Positions 1 to 5,900 of a DNA stretch of 5,900 nt are shown here, in pieces. How positions within the stretch are numbered: position 1 is the first letter of the stretch; each line of letters starts with the position of its first letter. Location of the stretch: positions 1 to 5,900 of the forward strand of contig JAIRXI010000417.1 in assembly GCA_031268395.1 (NCBI GenBank), in the 5' to 3' direction. Made by a program: the position numbers and the translations under genes. The notes beneath the pieces were generated by a model. The model worked only from the letters and a program-made list of their open reading frames with translations, was not told where the DNA came from and did no database searches. Origin of the DNA: Tannerella sp. (GTDB lineage Bacteria > Bacteroidota > Bacteroidia > Bacteroidales > Tannerellaceae).

Positions 1-175
1 CCCGGACCCCCGCCCGCAGCTCTCCGAAGCGCTCCGCGCGCGCTCGCATAACACCCGGGCCCTCGCGGATAATTTCAGCGAGCTCTCGGAATTTTTCAGA
101 GAGCTCCCGGATTTTTTCCGAGAGCCTGTTCCGGTGTATGCGGCGGGAGTTCTCCAGTACATTTTTTCGGTCCAA
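1..175 (-). CDS. Possible start of a small coiled-coil protein, cut by the window edge
   Basis: I do not recognise this as a known gene. A minus-strand frame is open from just after a TGA at 184-182 to the left edge. From a TTG at 175 it reads 58 residues: a basic N-terminus (DRKNVLENSRRIHRNR), three consecutive heptads LSEKIRE, LSEKFRE and LAEIIRE (residues 18-38), a GPG break, then VMRARAERFGELRAGVR. Leu and Ile/Phe at 4-3 spacing with Lys/Glu/Arg between them is textbook coiled-coil patterning. Against it: there is no ATG in this frame before the repeats, the only good ribosome-binding-like sequence serves a different frame, and the plus strand is also open here. It lies beyond the putative operon terminator, so it would be a separate unit. 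It could instead be a translated minisatellite or gene remnant. Confidence 0.27.
   Translation of the reverse strand, partial: MDRKNVLENSRRIHRNRLSEKIRELSEKFRELAEIIREGPGVMRARAERFGELRAGVR
18..122. repeat. Degenerate 21-bp tandem repeat, about five units
   Basis: Units fall at 18-38, 39-59, 60-80, 81-101 and 102-122. The last two match at 18 of 21 positions; 60-80 matches 81-101 at 14 of 21; 18-38 matches 102-122 at 13 of 21; the 39-59 unit is weak. The shared pattern is AGCTC-C-CGGA followed by a T-rich run and C-GAG. A 21-base period equals seven codons, and the minus strand reads as leucine-led heptads, so the repeat may lie inside a coiled-coil gene. It may equally be a non-coding minisatellite. 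GC content is far higher at the outer end (54 of the first 70 bases) than in the adjoining genes. Confidence 0.6.
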
Positions 176-182
176 AGAGCTT

Positions 183-197
183 CATTTCCACCTCCTT
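183..197 (-). promoter_or_regulatory. Strong Shine-Dalgarno-like sequence ahead of an ATG
   Basis: On the minus strand AAGGAGGTGGAAATG places an almost ideal anti-16S-complementary stretch (197-190) four bases before an ATG at 185-183. That ATG opens only a 29-codon frame (MKLFGPKKCTGELPPHTPEQ to a TGA ending at 96), which is one base out of register with the heptad frame. Bacteroidota rarely depend on such sites, and neither susC nor susD has one, so it stands out. It may be a true start with a frameshift behind it, or chance. Confidence 0.3.
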
Positions 198-284
198 CCA
201 ATAACAAAACAACCTCGGCACGCATGAACCCTCCGGCAAAACCTCCTTCTGCACAAATCTCTCCGCAGGAGTTGTATAAATGGA

Positions 285-318
285 AATCAGGAGCGAAATT
301 ATAATTTCGCTCCTGATT
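285..318 (-). terminator. Perfect 34-bp palindrome, likely terminator of the susCD operon
   Basis: Bases 285-301 and 302-318 are exact reverse complements (17-bp arms, outer sequence AATCAGGAGCGAAATT). The structure starts 15 bases after the susD stop codon at 334. As RNA it would form a strong stem closed by a small AU-rich loop. Read on the minus strand the stem is followed by CCATTTATAC, only a weak U-tract, so it may act as a terminator, as a 3'-end-stabilizing hairpin, or as both. Because it is symmetric it could also stop transcription arriving from the left on the plus strand. The position after the last gene supports an end-of-operon role; the function is inferred. Confidence 0.75.
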
Positions 319-333
319 ATGCCTGTCCAATGG

Positions 334-1938
334 TTAATTGGGCACACACAAAGGATTATACAGACGCTCGTTTTCCGGTATCTGGAACGTCAGCATGGAC
401 GGCGGTAACGATTTAGCCATATACCAGTGAACGGTAGAGCCTGTACGGTCGGCGGTAATTCCCCAGCGCTTGTTGTTGTAAAATTCCAGCCCGTTTTCTC
501 CCCACATTTCAATACGCCACTGAAGTTGTATCTTTTCCAGTGTCGACTGGCCGGCGGTTGCCGGATAGGTGTCGATTGTCAGCGGTGTTTCGCCGGTTTT
601 GGTGCGTGCCGCTAACAGCGTGTTGACCGTTGCTTTGGCGCCCGCTTCGTTGCCGGACTGTGTTTGCGCTTCGGCTTTCATCAACAGGACTTCGGAGGTA
701 CGCATGTAGCAGAAATCGTTCTGACCGACCTGTTCTTTCGTGCCGTCGAGCGCCTGTGTGGCGGCAAATTTCAAATTGACATAGCTCATCACCGTGATAA
801 TCTGATCGCCGGGATAGCTGTAGTTCCCAAACGGGGTTTCGCCCTGGAAGGCACGTTTGCGGCAATCGCTGTCCGGTATCCTGTCGTACAGACGGTCGTC
901 CATACGGGCGTATCCGCGCTGATATCCTCCCCAGCCGGTGGAAAATACGTTCATCCATGAACTGTAGACCGTATTGCCGGCCACAAAGCCTTTGGGAAAG
1001 CCCAGAATGACTTCGGGATTGACGGCATTATTCAGAAATGCATTTGTTTCGGGAAGAAATACGGCATTCTCCGGCGTGCCGGTGTTCCTGCCTCCATAAT
1101 TATCTTCGCGGATCAAATCGGGACAGTGCGCGAGAATAGGGTCACAGGCTGCAATGGTTGCCGCCCAGTCTCCCGTCCATAAAGATACGCGCGCCAGAAG
1201 GAAGTTCGCTACCGCGGCATCCAGATCGTTTACTTTTTCCGTATATCCAACCCCTGACTCGTCAAAGAGCTGGATGGCGGCTGTCAGATCCTTTTTAATG
1301 AAATCGTAGGTTTCCTGAGAGGACGCACGCGCATTGTAGGGCTGTCCCGGATCGTACCTGTCGTAGAGAGGCACTCCCAATTTAGCGTTCCCGCCCTGCA
1401 GATATGCATCTTGATATATCTGCATGAGATAATGGTAACCCCATGCCCGCAAGACAAGACCACGCGCTTTGTATTCTTTCAGCTTCACATTATTGCCGAC
1501 TGTTGCATCGTCCAAATAATTTAACAGTTTGTTGGCTTGAGTAACGCAACCGTAACCGTGATCCCACCAGCATTTATTTTCGACGCCACCTGTAGCTACC
1601 GCATTCTCGAACTGATATTGCGGTACACCCCAGTAAGTGTACGAACCGTCGCCAATCACCATGTCATTACCCCACAGATTTAACATGTGGCCATGTGCAA
1701 GTACGTAATTCGTCTGACCGTCTGCCGAGGCAGAATTGTCAACAAATTGATGTATTTTGGATTCTACCGTGTTGGCAATACCGCCCAGTATCAACTCTAT
1801 CTTACTTTCGTCGCCGGAAGCCAGAATCGCTTTGATCTGTTCGTCCGTAATGGCATTTTCCGGCGTCAGGTCCAGTTTTTCATTACATGAAGTAATGATT
1901 GCCAGACTTATTACTAATCCTGTTATATGCTTTTTCAT
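334..1938 (-). CDS. susD: SusD/RagB-family surface glycan-binding lipoprotein
   Basis: This is the lipoprotein partner of the upstream SusC transporter. It is expected to sit on the outer face of the outer membrane as a lid over the barrel and bind the incoming ligand. From ATG at 1938 it is 534 residues, typical for the family. A lipoprotein signal (MKKHITGLVISLAIITSC) puts the lipidated Cys at residue 18; the following NEKLD is charged, in keeping with Bacteroidota surface-export signals. The N-terminal half has the helical TPR-like character of the family (for example KEYKARGLVLRAWGYHYLMQ). The C-terminal part carries the usual RagB/SusD signature with aromatic and basic residues (RIEMWGENGLEFYNNKRWG, about 475-493) and ends in NPLCVPN. 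An in-frame TTG at 1944 would add only Met-Lys; ATG is preferred because it gives a standard lipoprotein start. No Shine-Dalgarno is evident, which is normal in this phylum. Ligand specificity cannot be read from the sequence. Confidence 0.96.
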   Translation of the reverse strand: MKKHITGLVISLAIITSCNEKLDLTPENAITDEQIKAILASGDESKIELILGGIANTVESKIHQFVDNSASADGQTNYVLAHGHMLNLWGNDMVIGDGSYTYWGVPQYQFENAVATGGVENKCWWDHGYGCVTQANKLLNYLDDATVGNNVKLKEYKARGLVLRAWGYHYLMQIYQDAYLQGGNAKLGVPLYDRYDPGQPYNARASSQETYDFIKKDLTAAIQLFDESGVGYTEKVNDLDAAVANFLLARVSLWTGDWAATIAACDPILAHCPDLIREDNYGGRNTGTPENAVFLPETNAFLNNAVNPEVILGFPKGFVAGNTVYSSWMNVFSTGWGGYQRGYARMDDRLYDRIPDSDCRKRAFQGETPFGNYSYPGDQIITVMSYVNLKFAATQALDGTKEQVGQNDFCYMRTSEVLLMKAEAQTQSGNEAGAKATVNTLLAARTKTGETPLTIDTYPATAGQSTLEKIQLQWRIEMWGENGLEFYNNKRWGITADRTGSTVHWYMAKSLPPSMLTFQIPENERLYNPLCVPN

Positions 1939-1948
1939 CTTCAATTCA

Positions 1949-1964
1949 TTTTAAACGTTTAAAA
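1949..1964. repeat. 16-bp perfect palindrome across the susC stop and susC-susD gap
   Basis: The sequence TTTTAAACGTTTAAAA is an exact inverted repeat with no spacer. It covers the TAA stop of susC (1961-1959), the last sense codon base positions 1962-1964 and half of the 20-bp gap before the susD ATG. It is AT-rich and followed by no clear U-tract, so it is not a convincing terminator. It may be a weak processing or protein-binding site, or a chance result of A/T-rich junction sequence. What is seen is the symmetry; any function is a guess. Confidence 0.5.
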
Positions 1965-4900
1965 ATCCAGATTAATACCTAAAGAATAGGTGCGCAGGAA
2001 GGGATATACATAATTGTCTACCGCAAAGCCTCCCGTCAAATCCATTCGGGGATCGATGCCCGAAGAGGCTGAGAACAGGAGCAGGTTATCCCCTTCTACA
2101 AAAATGCGCAAATTGCTGATTCCTGCCTTTTTCAAAAGGGATCGCGGAAGATTGTACCCCAGTGTTACATTTTTCAGGCTCAGGTAGGACGCGCTGAACT
2201 GTGACATATCCGTCCATCCGGTCGGAACCATCGTACCGCTTCCATATCCATTACCGTTATTATACATGGCCATCGGGAATCGGGCATTCGTACGGGTTGG
2301 CGTCCAGGTATTATGCAGCAGATCTTCTGAAATACCAATGGTGCCGCCATCTCGCTGCATTTCATTTGCATAGTGGAAATACATGAAATCTCTGCGGAAG
2401 AACAATCCTCCCAGCTGATACGCAAGTACGGTCGCAAAATCAAAGCCCCTGTATGAAAACATGGTATTGAAACCTCCAATCCATTTGGGAATGACGTCAC
2501 CCTGTTCATAGCGGTCGGCGATGGAATAATCGGTTGTATTTACTCCTTTTCCTACAGCGGTCTCCATGAATTTTCCGGCGGTATGATCCGCTTCCGTTAC
2601 TTTATGATAGTAAAGCGGCAAGCCTGTAGATTGATCCACTCCGGCATAATGGGGCAGATAGGAGTTGAAATAAGGCAATCCGGTGCCGCGCAGCATAACA
2701 CTGCCTGCCGTACCGCCACCGGAGGCGCTCCATCCGCTTATCCCGGCCAGCTGATTTCCTCCCAGCATGGGTGATCCCAACCCTTCGGGCAGCAACAGCA
2801 TGGTCGTGGTATAATGAGTTCCATTCAGGGAAACCGTCCATGTCATGTCTTTCTTTCGGATAAGATCGATGCCCAGTTCCACCTCAAAGCCGCGGTTTCT
2901 GATTTTGGCTGCATTTCTTCCGATTTCATTTTGCCCCAGTGAAAACGCAATCGGCTGATTGATGATCGCATTTACATTATCGCGATTGTACCAGTCAACC
3001 GTGCCATGCAAAATGGTAAACAAATCAAATTCGACGCCTATATCGGTCGTGTGATTGTTTTCCCAGGTGAGATATTCGTTGACATAGGAATTTGGATTAA
3101 TATTGTAGCTCTCCGGAACGCCCTGTCCATTAACGGCCTGCTGATAGTTTGCGCTGTAACTCCATGTTTGATAGGTCGCATACGTGGGCACGCCGTTTTG
3201 ATTGCCGATCACGCCGTAGCTGGCCCGGAGCTTCAGGTTATTCAGCCAGTCTTCCGTACCCTTCATAAATTCTTCACTGGAAATGCGCCAGCCGCCACCG
3301 AGCGACCAGAATGTACCCCAGCGGGTGTTATTGTATTTGAACTTGGAAGAACCGTCCTGACGCAAGGAGGCCGTAAGATAGTATTTATCGCTGTAGGTGT
3401 AATTGGCGCGTCCCAGATAACTTTCCATGGCAAACCGGTCTGCTCCTCCACCCGGTTCGGCCATTCGGTCGCCCGTGTAGTGGCCAACGAAATTAGCATA
3501 CGTTATAAAGCCGGGAATCAATTCATTCGTAGAACGATAAACCATCCATTCGCGGGAATACTCGTTATATTCATGACCCGCCATTGCTTCTACGTGATGT
3601 TTGCCAAAATCATGACTGTATGACAGCAACTGCTGGGCATTAATATTCGTGGTACCCCACGTTTCCTTGCCCAGCCATCCGGGTGTGCCCGAACGGTAAG
3701 CCGATGCACGGCCATACGTGGCATTTCTGTATTTCGTGCGATTCATGAAATACTTGTTCATGGAGAACGAGGTATTGAAGGTGAAATCTTTCAAAAACTT
3801 GACATCCGCATAAATTTTGGTGTCCAGGTTGTTTGACTTCTGCTGATCCAGATCGTTTTCCATAATATACAACACGTCAAAGTTTCCGGGAGAGAAATAG
3901 TTATAACAGGTAGGGCCTAACGGCGACCATGTATCTCCAGCCGATTTATGTACGGATCTGTTTCCATTCTCGTCCGGTATGTAATTCCAGTTTTCGTCGC
4001 GTGCGTATAACTGCGTCAACTGATTCTGCCCATACATTACGGCAAAAACGTTTTCATTGTTATCTCCCATGTTACGCCCTTCTCCGGAACGGTTGGGGGG
4101 CGAATTTGTATTACGGTAGGTGTATGCCACGTTTGTGCCGATTTTCAGCCAGCTCAACGCCTGTGCATTCACATTTGCCCGCCCGTTGTAACGTTCAAAA
4201 TGAGACGTCTTGATATAGGATGGATCCTGAAGATACCCTACAGAAACATGATAATCTATTTTCTCCGTTCCTCCGTTTACACTCAGATTATATTCCTGAC
4301 GAAAACGATCTTGCAGCAGATGGTTTTTGTACGTATCCGATCCGAGGAATACAGCGTCCGGGTTCAGTCGGCCGTCCGGATTTACCAGATACGCGCCAGT
4401 CATGGTAGCGCTTTCGGCGGATGTATTTGCACTGGTGGGCGTATAAATGGCGCCCGGGACTTTATACAGCATCCAGTTGCCGAGAATATTCCGCTGAAAG
4501 GTGGAGGTGCCGTTATAATCGAACAAGTGCTGACTGGCAAACAGCGCAGCCTCCTCATGCGAATAATTCGGGTTTTGCACATTGGTGGCATAATTCAATG
4601 ACCCGCCGTTGCCGTTGGCGCCAAACCGGTATGAATTATAATTCATCTGCCATACATACTCATACACATCTTTCGGATCACTGATCGTATTCAGCATATT
4701 CGGTCCGGCCTGGTTAATACCCCAGCGCGTCTCCAAAGAAATCTTTGCTTTCCCCGACGTTCCTCTTTTCGTAGTGACCAGCACCACGCCATTTGCTCCG
4801 CGCGATCCATACAGTGCCGTTGAGGCAGCGTCTTTTAAGACCGTTATGGAAGCAATATCCTTGGGGTTGATCGTGGATAAGGGATTGGAATGTGCCGCGT

Positions 4901-5765
4901 CGGAAGTCTCAACTGGTATACCGTCTATTACAATAAGCGCATTGGCATTACTCTGTTCAGCGGTACCCAAACCCCGTACCCGGATACCCATGTCCAACCC
5001 GGGCTGACCGTCGACAGATGCAACCTGCAAACCGGGTACCGCGCCTTCAAGCGAACGTGTGACGGTCGAATTGGACTGCAGACCGATCACTTTGGTATCC
5101 ACTGCCGTTACCGCTCCCGTCAGGTCCTTTTTCTTTACCGTACCGTATGCCACGACCACGACTTCTTCCAGTTGCAGATTATCTTCCTCCAGCGCGATTC
5201 TCAATGTTCGCTGCGATCCGACCGCGACTTCCTGTGTCGTGTATCCGATGAATGAGAAGACCAGCACGGCGGTATTATCCGGCACGTTCAGGCTAAAGCC
5301 TCCGTCTGCATCGGTAACCGTACCGAGCGTCGGCGTCCCTTTCACCACGATGTTCACGCCGGGCAGCGATTCGCCCGTAACGGCGTCTACAACCGTACCC
5401 GTCACATGCTGGTTTTGCAACAGTTCCATGGATGAGATGACAATCAGGTTGTTGTCCAGTTTCCTGTACTTCAGCCCGGTGTTTGCCAGCAAAGATTCCA
5501 GTACTTCATCAATGGATTTGTTTTTCATATTCAGTTGATAAATATCCTGCTCAATGTCGACCAGTTCGTCGTTGTAGAAGAACCGGTAATCACTCTGTTT
5601 TTCAATTTCTTTGAAAAACTCGTTCAACGTTCCCCGATGGTTGCGGAAAGTCAGCTTCTGATCGGGTTTGGCCGACAGAGCTGTTGCTCCGAATACCAGT
5701 AATACGCACATCCATTTCATGATCCGGCGTAATCCGGGATAAAATAAAATTCTTTTTTCGTTCAT
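1959..5765 (-). CDS. susC: SusC-family TonB-dependent outer-membrane transporter with N-terminal STN signalling domain
   Basis: This is a complete 1268-residue outer-membrane importer that should move a SusD-bound ligand, usually a glycan fragment, into the periplasm with TonB/ExbBD energy. Domains in order: signal peptide (about 1-32, hydrophobic run VLLVFGATAL); STN domain (about 39-111); carboxypeptidase-D-like beta-sandwich (about 119-195, VTGTVVDAVTGESLPGVNI); TonB-box-like LEEVVVVAYGT (199-209); plug (about 213-335) with ALIVIDGIPV and LYGSRGANGVVLVTTKRG; then a long beta-barrel ending in aromatic Phe (SLGINLDF), as expected for BAM-dependent insertion. The length fits STN-bearing SusC proteins, which exceed the roughly 1000 residues of plain SusC. 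The ATG at 5765 gives a basic n-region before the hydrophobic core; Met16 (MKWMCVLL) is an alternative start that would still give a signal peptide. It lies 20 bp before susD, so the two are probably co-transcribed. In this family STN domains contact FecR-type anti-sigma factors; that regulation is inferred, since no such gene is in the window. No frameshift or missing domain is seen. The symbol denotes the family; substrate is unknown. Confidence 0.97.
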   Translation of the reverse strand: MNEKRILFYPGLRRIMKWMCVLLVFGATALSAKPDQKLTFRNHRGTLNEFFKEIEKQSDYRFFYNDELVDIEQDIYQLNMKNKSIDEVLESLLANTGLKYRKLDNNLIVISSMELLQNQHVTGTVVDAVTGESLPGVNIVVKGTPTLGTVTDADGGFSLNVPDNTAVLVFSFIGYTTQEVAVGSQRTLRIALEEDNLQLEEVVVVAYGTVKKKDLTGAVTAVDTKVIGLQSNSTVTRSLEGAVPGLQVASVDGQPGLDMGIRVRGLGTAEQSNANALIVIDGIPVETSDAAHSNPLSTINPKDIASITVLKDAASTALYGSRGANGVVLVTTKRGTSGKAKISLETRWGINQAGPNMLNTISDPKDVYEYVWQMNYNSYRFGANGNGGSLNYATNVQNPNYSHEEAALFASQHLFDYNGTSTFQRNILGNWMLYKVPGAIYTPTSANTSAESATMTGAYLVNPDGRLNPDAVFLGSDTYKNHLLQDRFRQEYNLSVNGGTEKIDYHVSVGYLQDPSYIKTSHFERYNGRANVNAQALSWLKIGTNVAYTYRNTNSPPNRSGEGRNMGDNNENVFAVMYGQNQLTQLYARDENWNYIPDENGNRSVHKSAGDTWSPLGPTCYNYFSPGNFDVLYIMENDLDQQKSNNLDTKIYADVKFLKDFTFNTSFSMNKYFMNRTKYRNATYGRASAYRSGTPGWLGKETWGTTNINAQQLLSYSHDFGKHHVEAMAGHEYNEYSREWMVYRSTNELIPGFITYANFVGHYTGDRMAEPGGGADRFAMESYLGRANYTYSDKYYLTASLRQDGSSKFKYNNTRWGTFWSLGGGWRISSEEFMKGTEDWLNNLKLRASYGVIGNQNGVPTYATYQTWSYSANYQQAVNGQGVPESYNINPNSYVNEYLTWENNHTTDIGVEFDLFTILHGTVDWYNRDNVNAIINQPIAFSLGQNEIGRNAAKIRNRGFEVELGIDLIRKKDMTWTVSLNGTHYTTTMLLLPEGLGSPMLGGNQLAGISGWSASGGGTAGSVMLRGTGLPYFNSYLPHYAGVDQSTGLPLYYHKVTEADHTAGKFMETAVGKGVNTTDYSIADRYEQGDVIPKWIGGFNTMFSYRGFDFATVLAYQLGGLFFRRDFMYFHYANEMQRDGGTIGISEDLLHNTWTPTRTNARFPMAMYNNGNGYGSGTMVPTGWTDMSQFSASYLSLKNVTLGYNLPRSLLKKAGISNLRIFVEGDNLLLFSASSGIDPRMDLTGGFAVDNYVYPFLRTYSLGINLDF

Positions 5766-5900
5766 AACTTTCTAAATTTATAATACTACATTAAAACACC
5801 GGAATTTCAATCCTGTTCACAGAAGGGAGATGTTTCCGGCGACCATCTCTTTTCGTCATACCTTTTTCACCCTTTTTTTTCATACGTATTCACTGTTAAA
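5766..5900 (-). promoter_or_regulatory. Leader and presumed promoter region of susC
   Basis: This 135-bp stretch before the susC ATG should hold the operon promoter or its 5' leader. The last 30 bases or so are AT-rich. I find no full match to the Bacteroidota housekeeping pattern (TTTG near -33, TAnnTTTG near -7): the nearest box, TAAATTTA at 5780-5773, is too close to the ATG and lacks a good upstream partner. An ECF-type promoter is plausible given the STN domain of SusC but cannot be recognised by eye. The region also contains an inverted repeat (5823-5853) and a 31-codon basic ORF (5883-5791). No end of an upstream gene can be assigned with confidence. Confidence 0.4.
5823..5853. repeat. 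Inverted repeat in the susC leader
   Basis: GAGATG (5827-5832) and CATCTC (5844-5849) pair exactly around the 11-base loop TTTCCGGCGAC. As plus-strand RNA the stem extends to ten pairs (two G-U) out to 5823 and 5853 and ends in UUUU. As minus-strand RNA the two G-U pairs become A-C mismatches, leaving a 6-bp core stem. It may be an operator, a leader hairpin of the susC transcript, or a terminator for plus-strand transcription; the sequence does not decide. Confidence 0.4.

Noticed and set aside
18..122. CRISPR array
   Set aside because: The 21-bp units are directly adjacent with no unique spacers and differ from each other, so this is a degenerate tandem repeat.
2..304. Plus-strand frame open from the left edge to a stop at 302-304
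   Set aside because: Its latter half is proline- and serine-rich without domain character, and it runs into the operon's terminator palindrome. It is probably a shadow, though the heptad part keeps it from being fully excluded.
96..347. 83-codon minus-strand frame overlapping the susD end and the palindrome
   Set aside because: It would begin inside the susD end and read through the putative terminator hairpin; the peptide has no recognisable features. Only its last 29 codons, after the strong ribosome-binding-like site, deserve a look.
509..958. 149-codon minus-strand frame within susD
   Set aside because: It overlaps susD on the same strand in another frame; the peptide is Arg-rich and unlike any family, as expected for an out-of-frame reading.
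1942..1944. TTG as the susD start
   Set aside because: It adds only Met-Lys ahead of an ATG that gives a standard lipoprotein signal peptide, and no ribosome-binding sequence favours it.
3006..3623. 205-codon plus-strand open frame inside susC
   Set aside because: It lies wholly antisense to a well-supported transporter barrel, has no recognisable domain or start context, and is explained as a shadow of the real reading frame.
5059..5538. 159-codon plus-strand open frame opposite the STN and plug region, rich in Ser/Thr/Val
   Set aside because: It is antisense to conserved SusC domains, and the low-complexity composition reflects the complement of susC codons.
5773..5780. TAAATTTA as a -7 promoter box for susC
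   Set aside because: It would put the transcript start within a few bases of the ATG, and no TTTG-like box lies at the right distance upstream.

Overview
The window looks like a piece of a Bacteroidota (probably Bacteroidales) chromosome. It carries one polysaccharide-utilization-type outer-membrane uptake pair, susC followed by susD, both on the minus strand. Evidence for the phylum: the SusC/SusD pair itself, the carboxypeptidase-D-like domain ahead of the TonB plug, the lipoprotein signal on SusD, and the lack of obvious Shine-Dalgarno sequences ahead of both large genes. Genus cannot be set from this stretch, and the transported substrate cannot be read from the sequence.

Layout, in minus-strand transcription order. 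5900-5766 is an upstream leader with no complete large gene; it holds a hairpin and a very short basic ORF. 5765-1959 encodes a complete 1268-residue SusC-family TonB-dependent transporter with an extra N-terminal STN signalling domain. A 20-bp gap, carrying a perfect 16-bp AT-rich palindrome that overlaps the susC stop codon, separates it from susD (1938-334, 534 residues from ATG), a surface lipoprotein. Fifteen bases after the susD stop lies a perfect 34-bp palindrome (318-285), the likely transcription end of the operon. No glycosidase, lyase, sulfatase or regulator is inside the window.

How the genes work together: SusD is expected to cap the SusC barrel on the cell surface, capture an oligosaccharide (or another macromolecule fragment) and pass it through SusC using TonB energy. 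The STN domain suggests that substrate-loaded SusC also signals to a FecR-type anti-sigma factor and an ECF sigma factor, which would most likely be encoded just beyond the right edge.

The least explained part is the left edge (1 to about 180). It is very GC-rich at its outer end (54 of the first 70 bases are G or C) and contains a degenerate 21-bp tandem repeat. Read on the minus strand, this gives a clean heptad pattern (LSEKIRE / LSEKFRE / LAEIIRE) in a frame that runs off the window. It could be the start of a small coiled-coil protein or a non-coding minisatellite. Apart from this, the window is a well-made example of a known system; I see no convincing new system in it.
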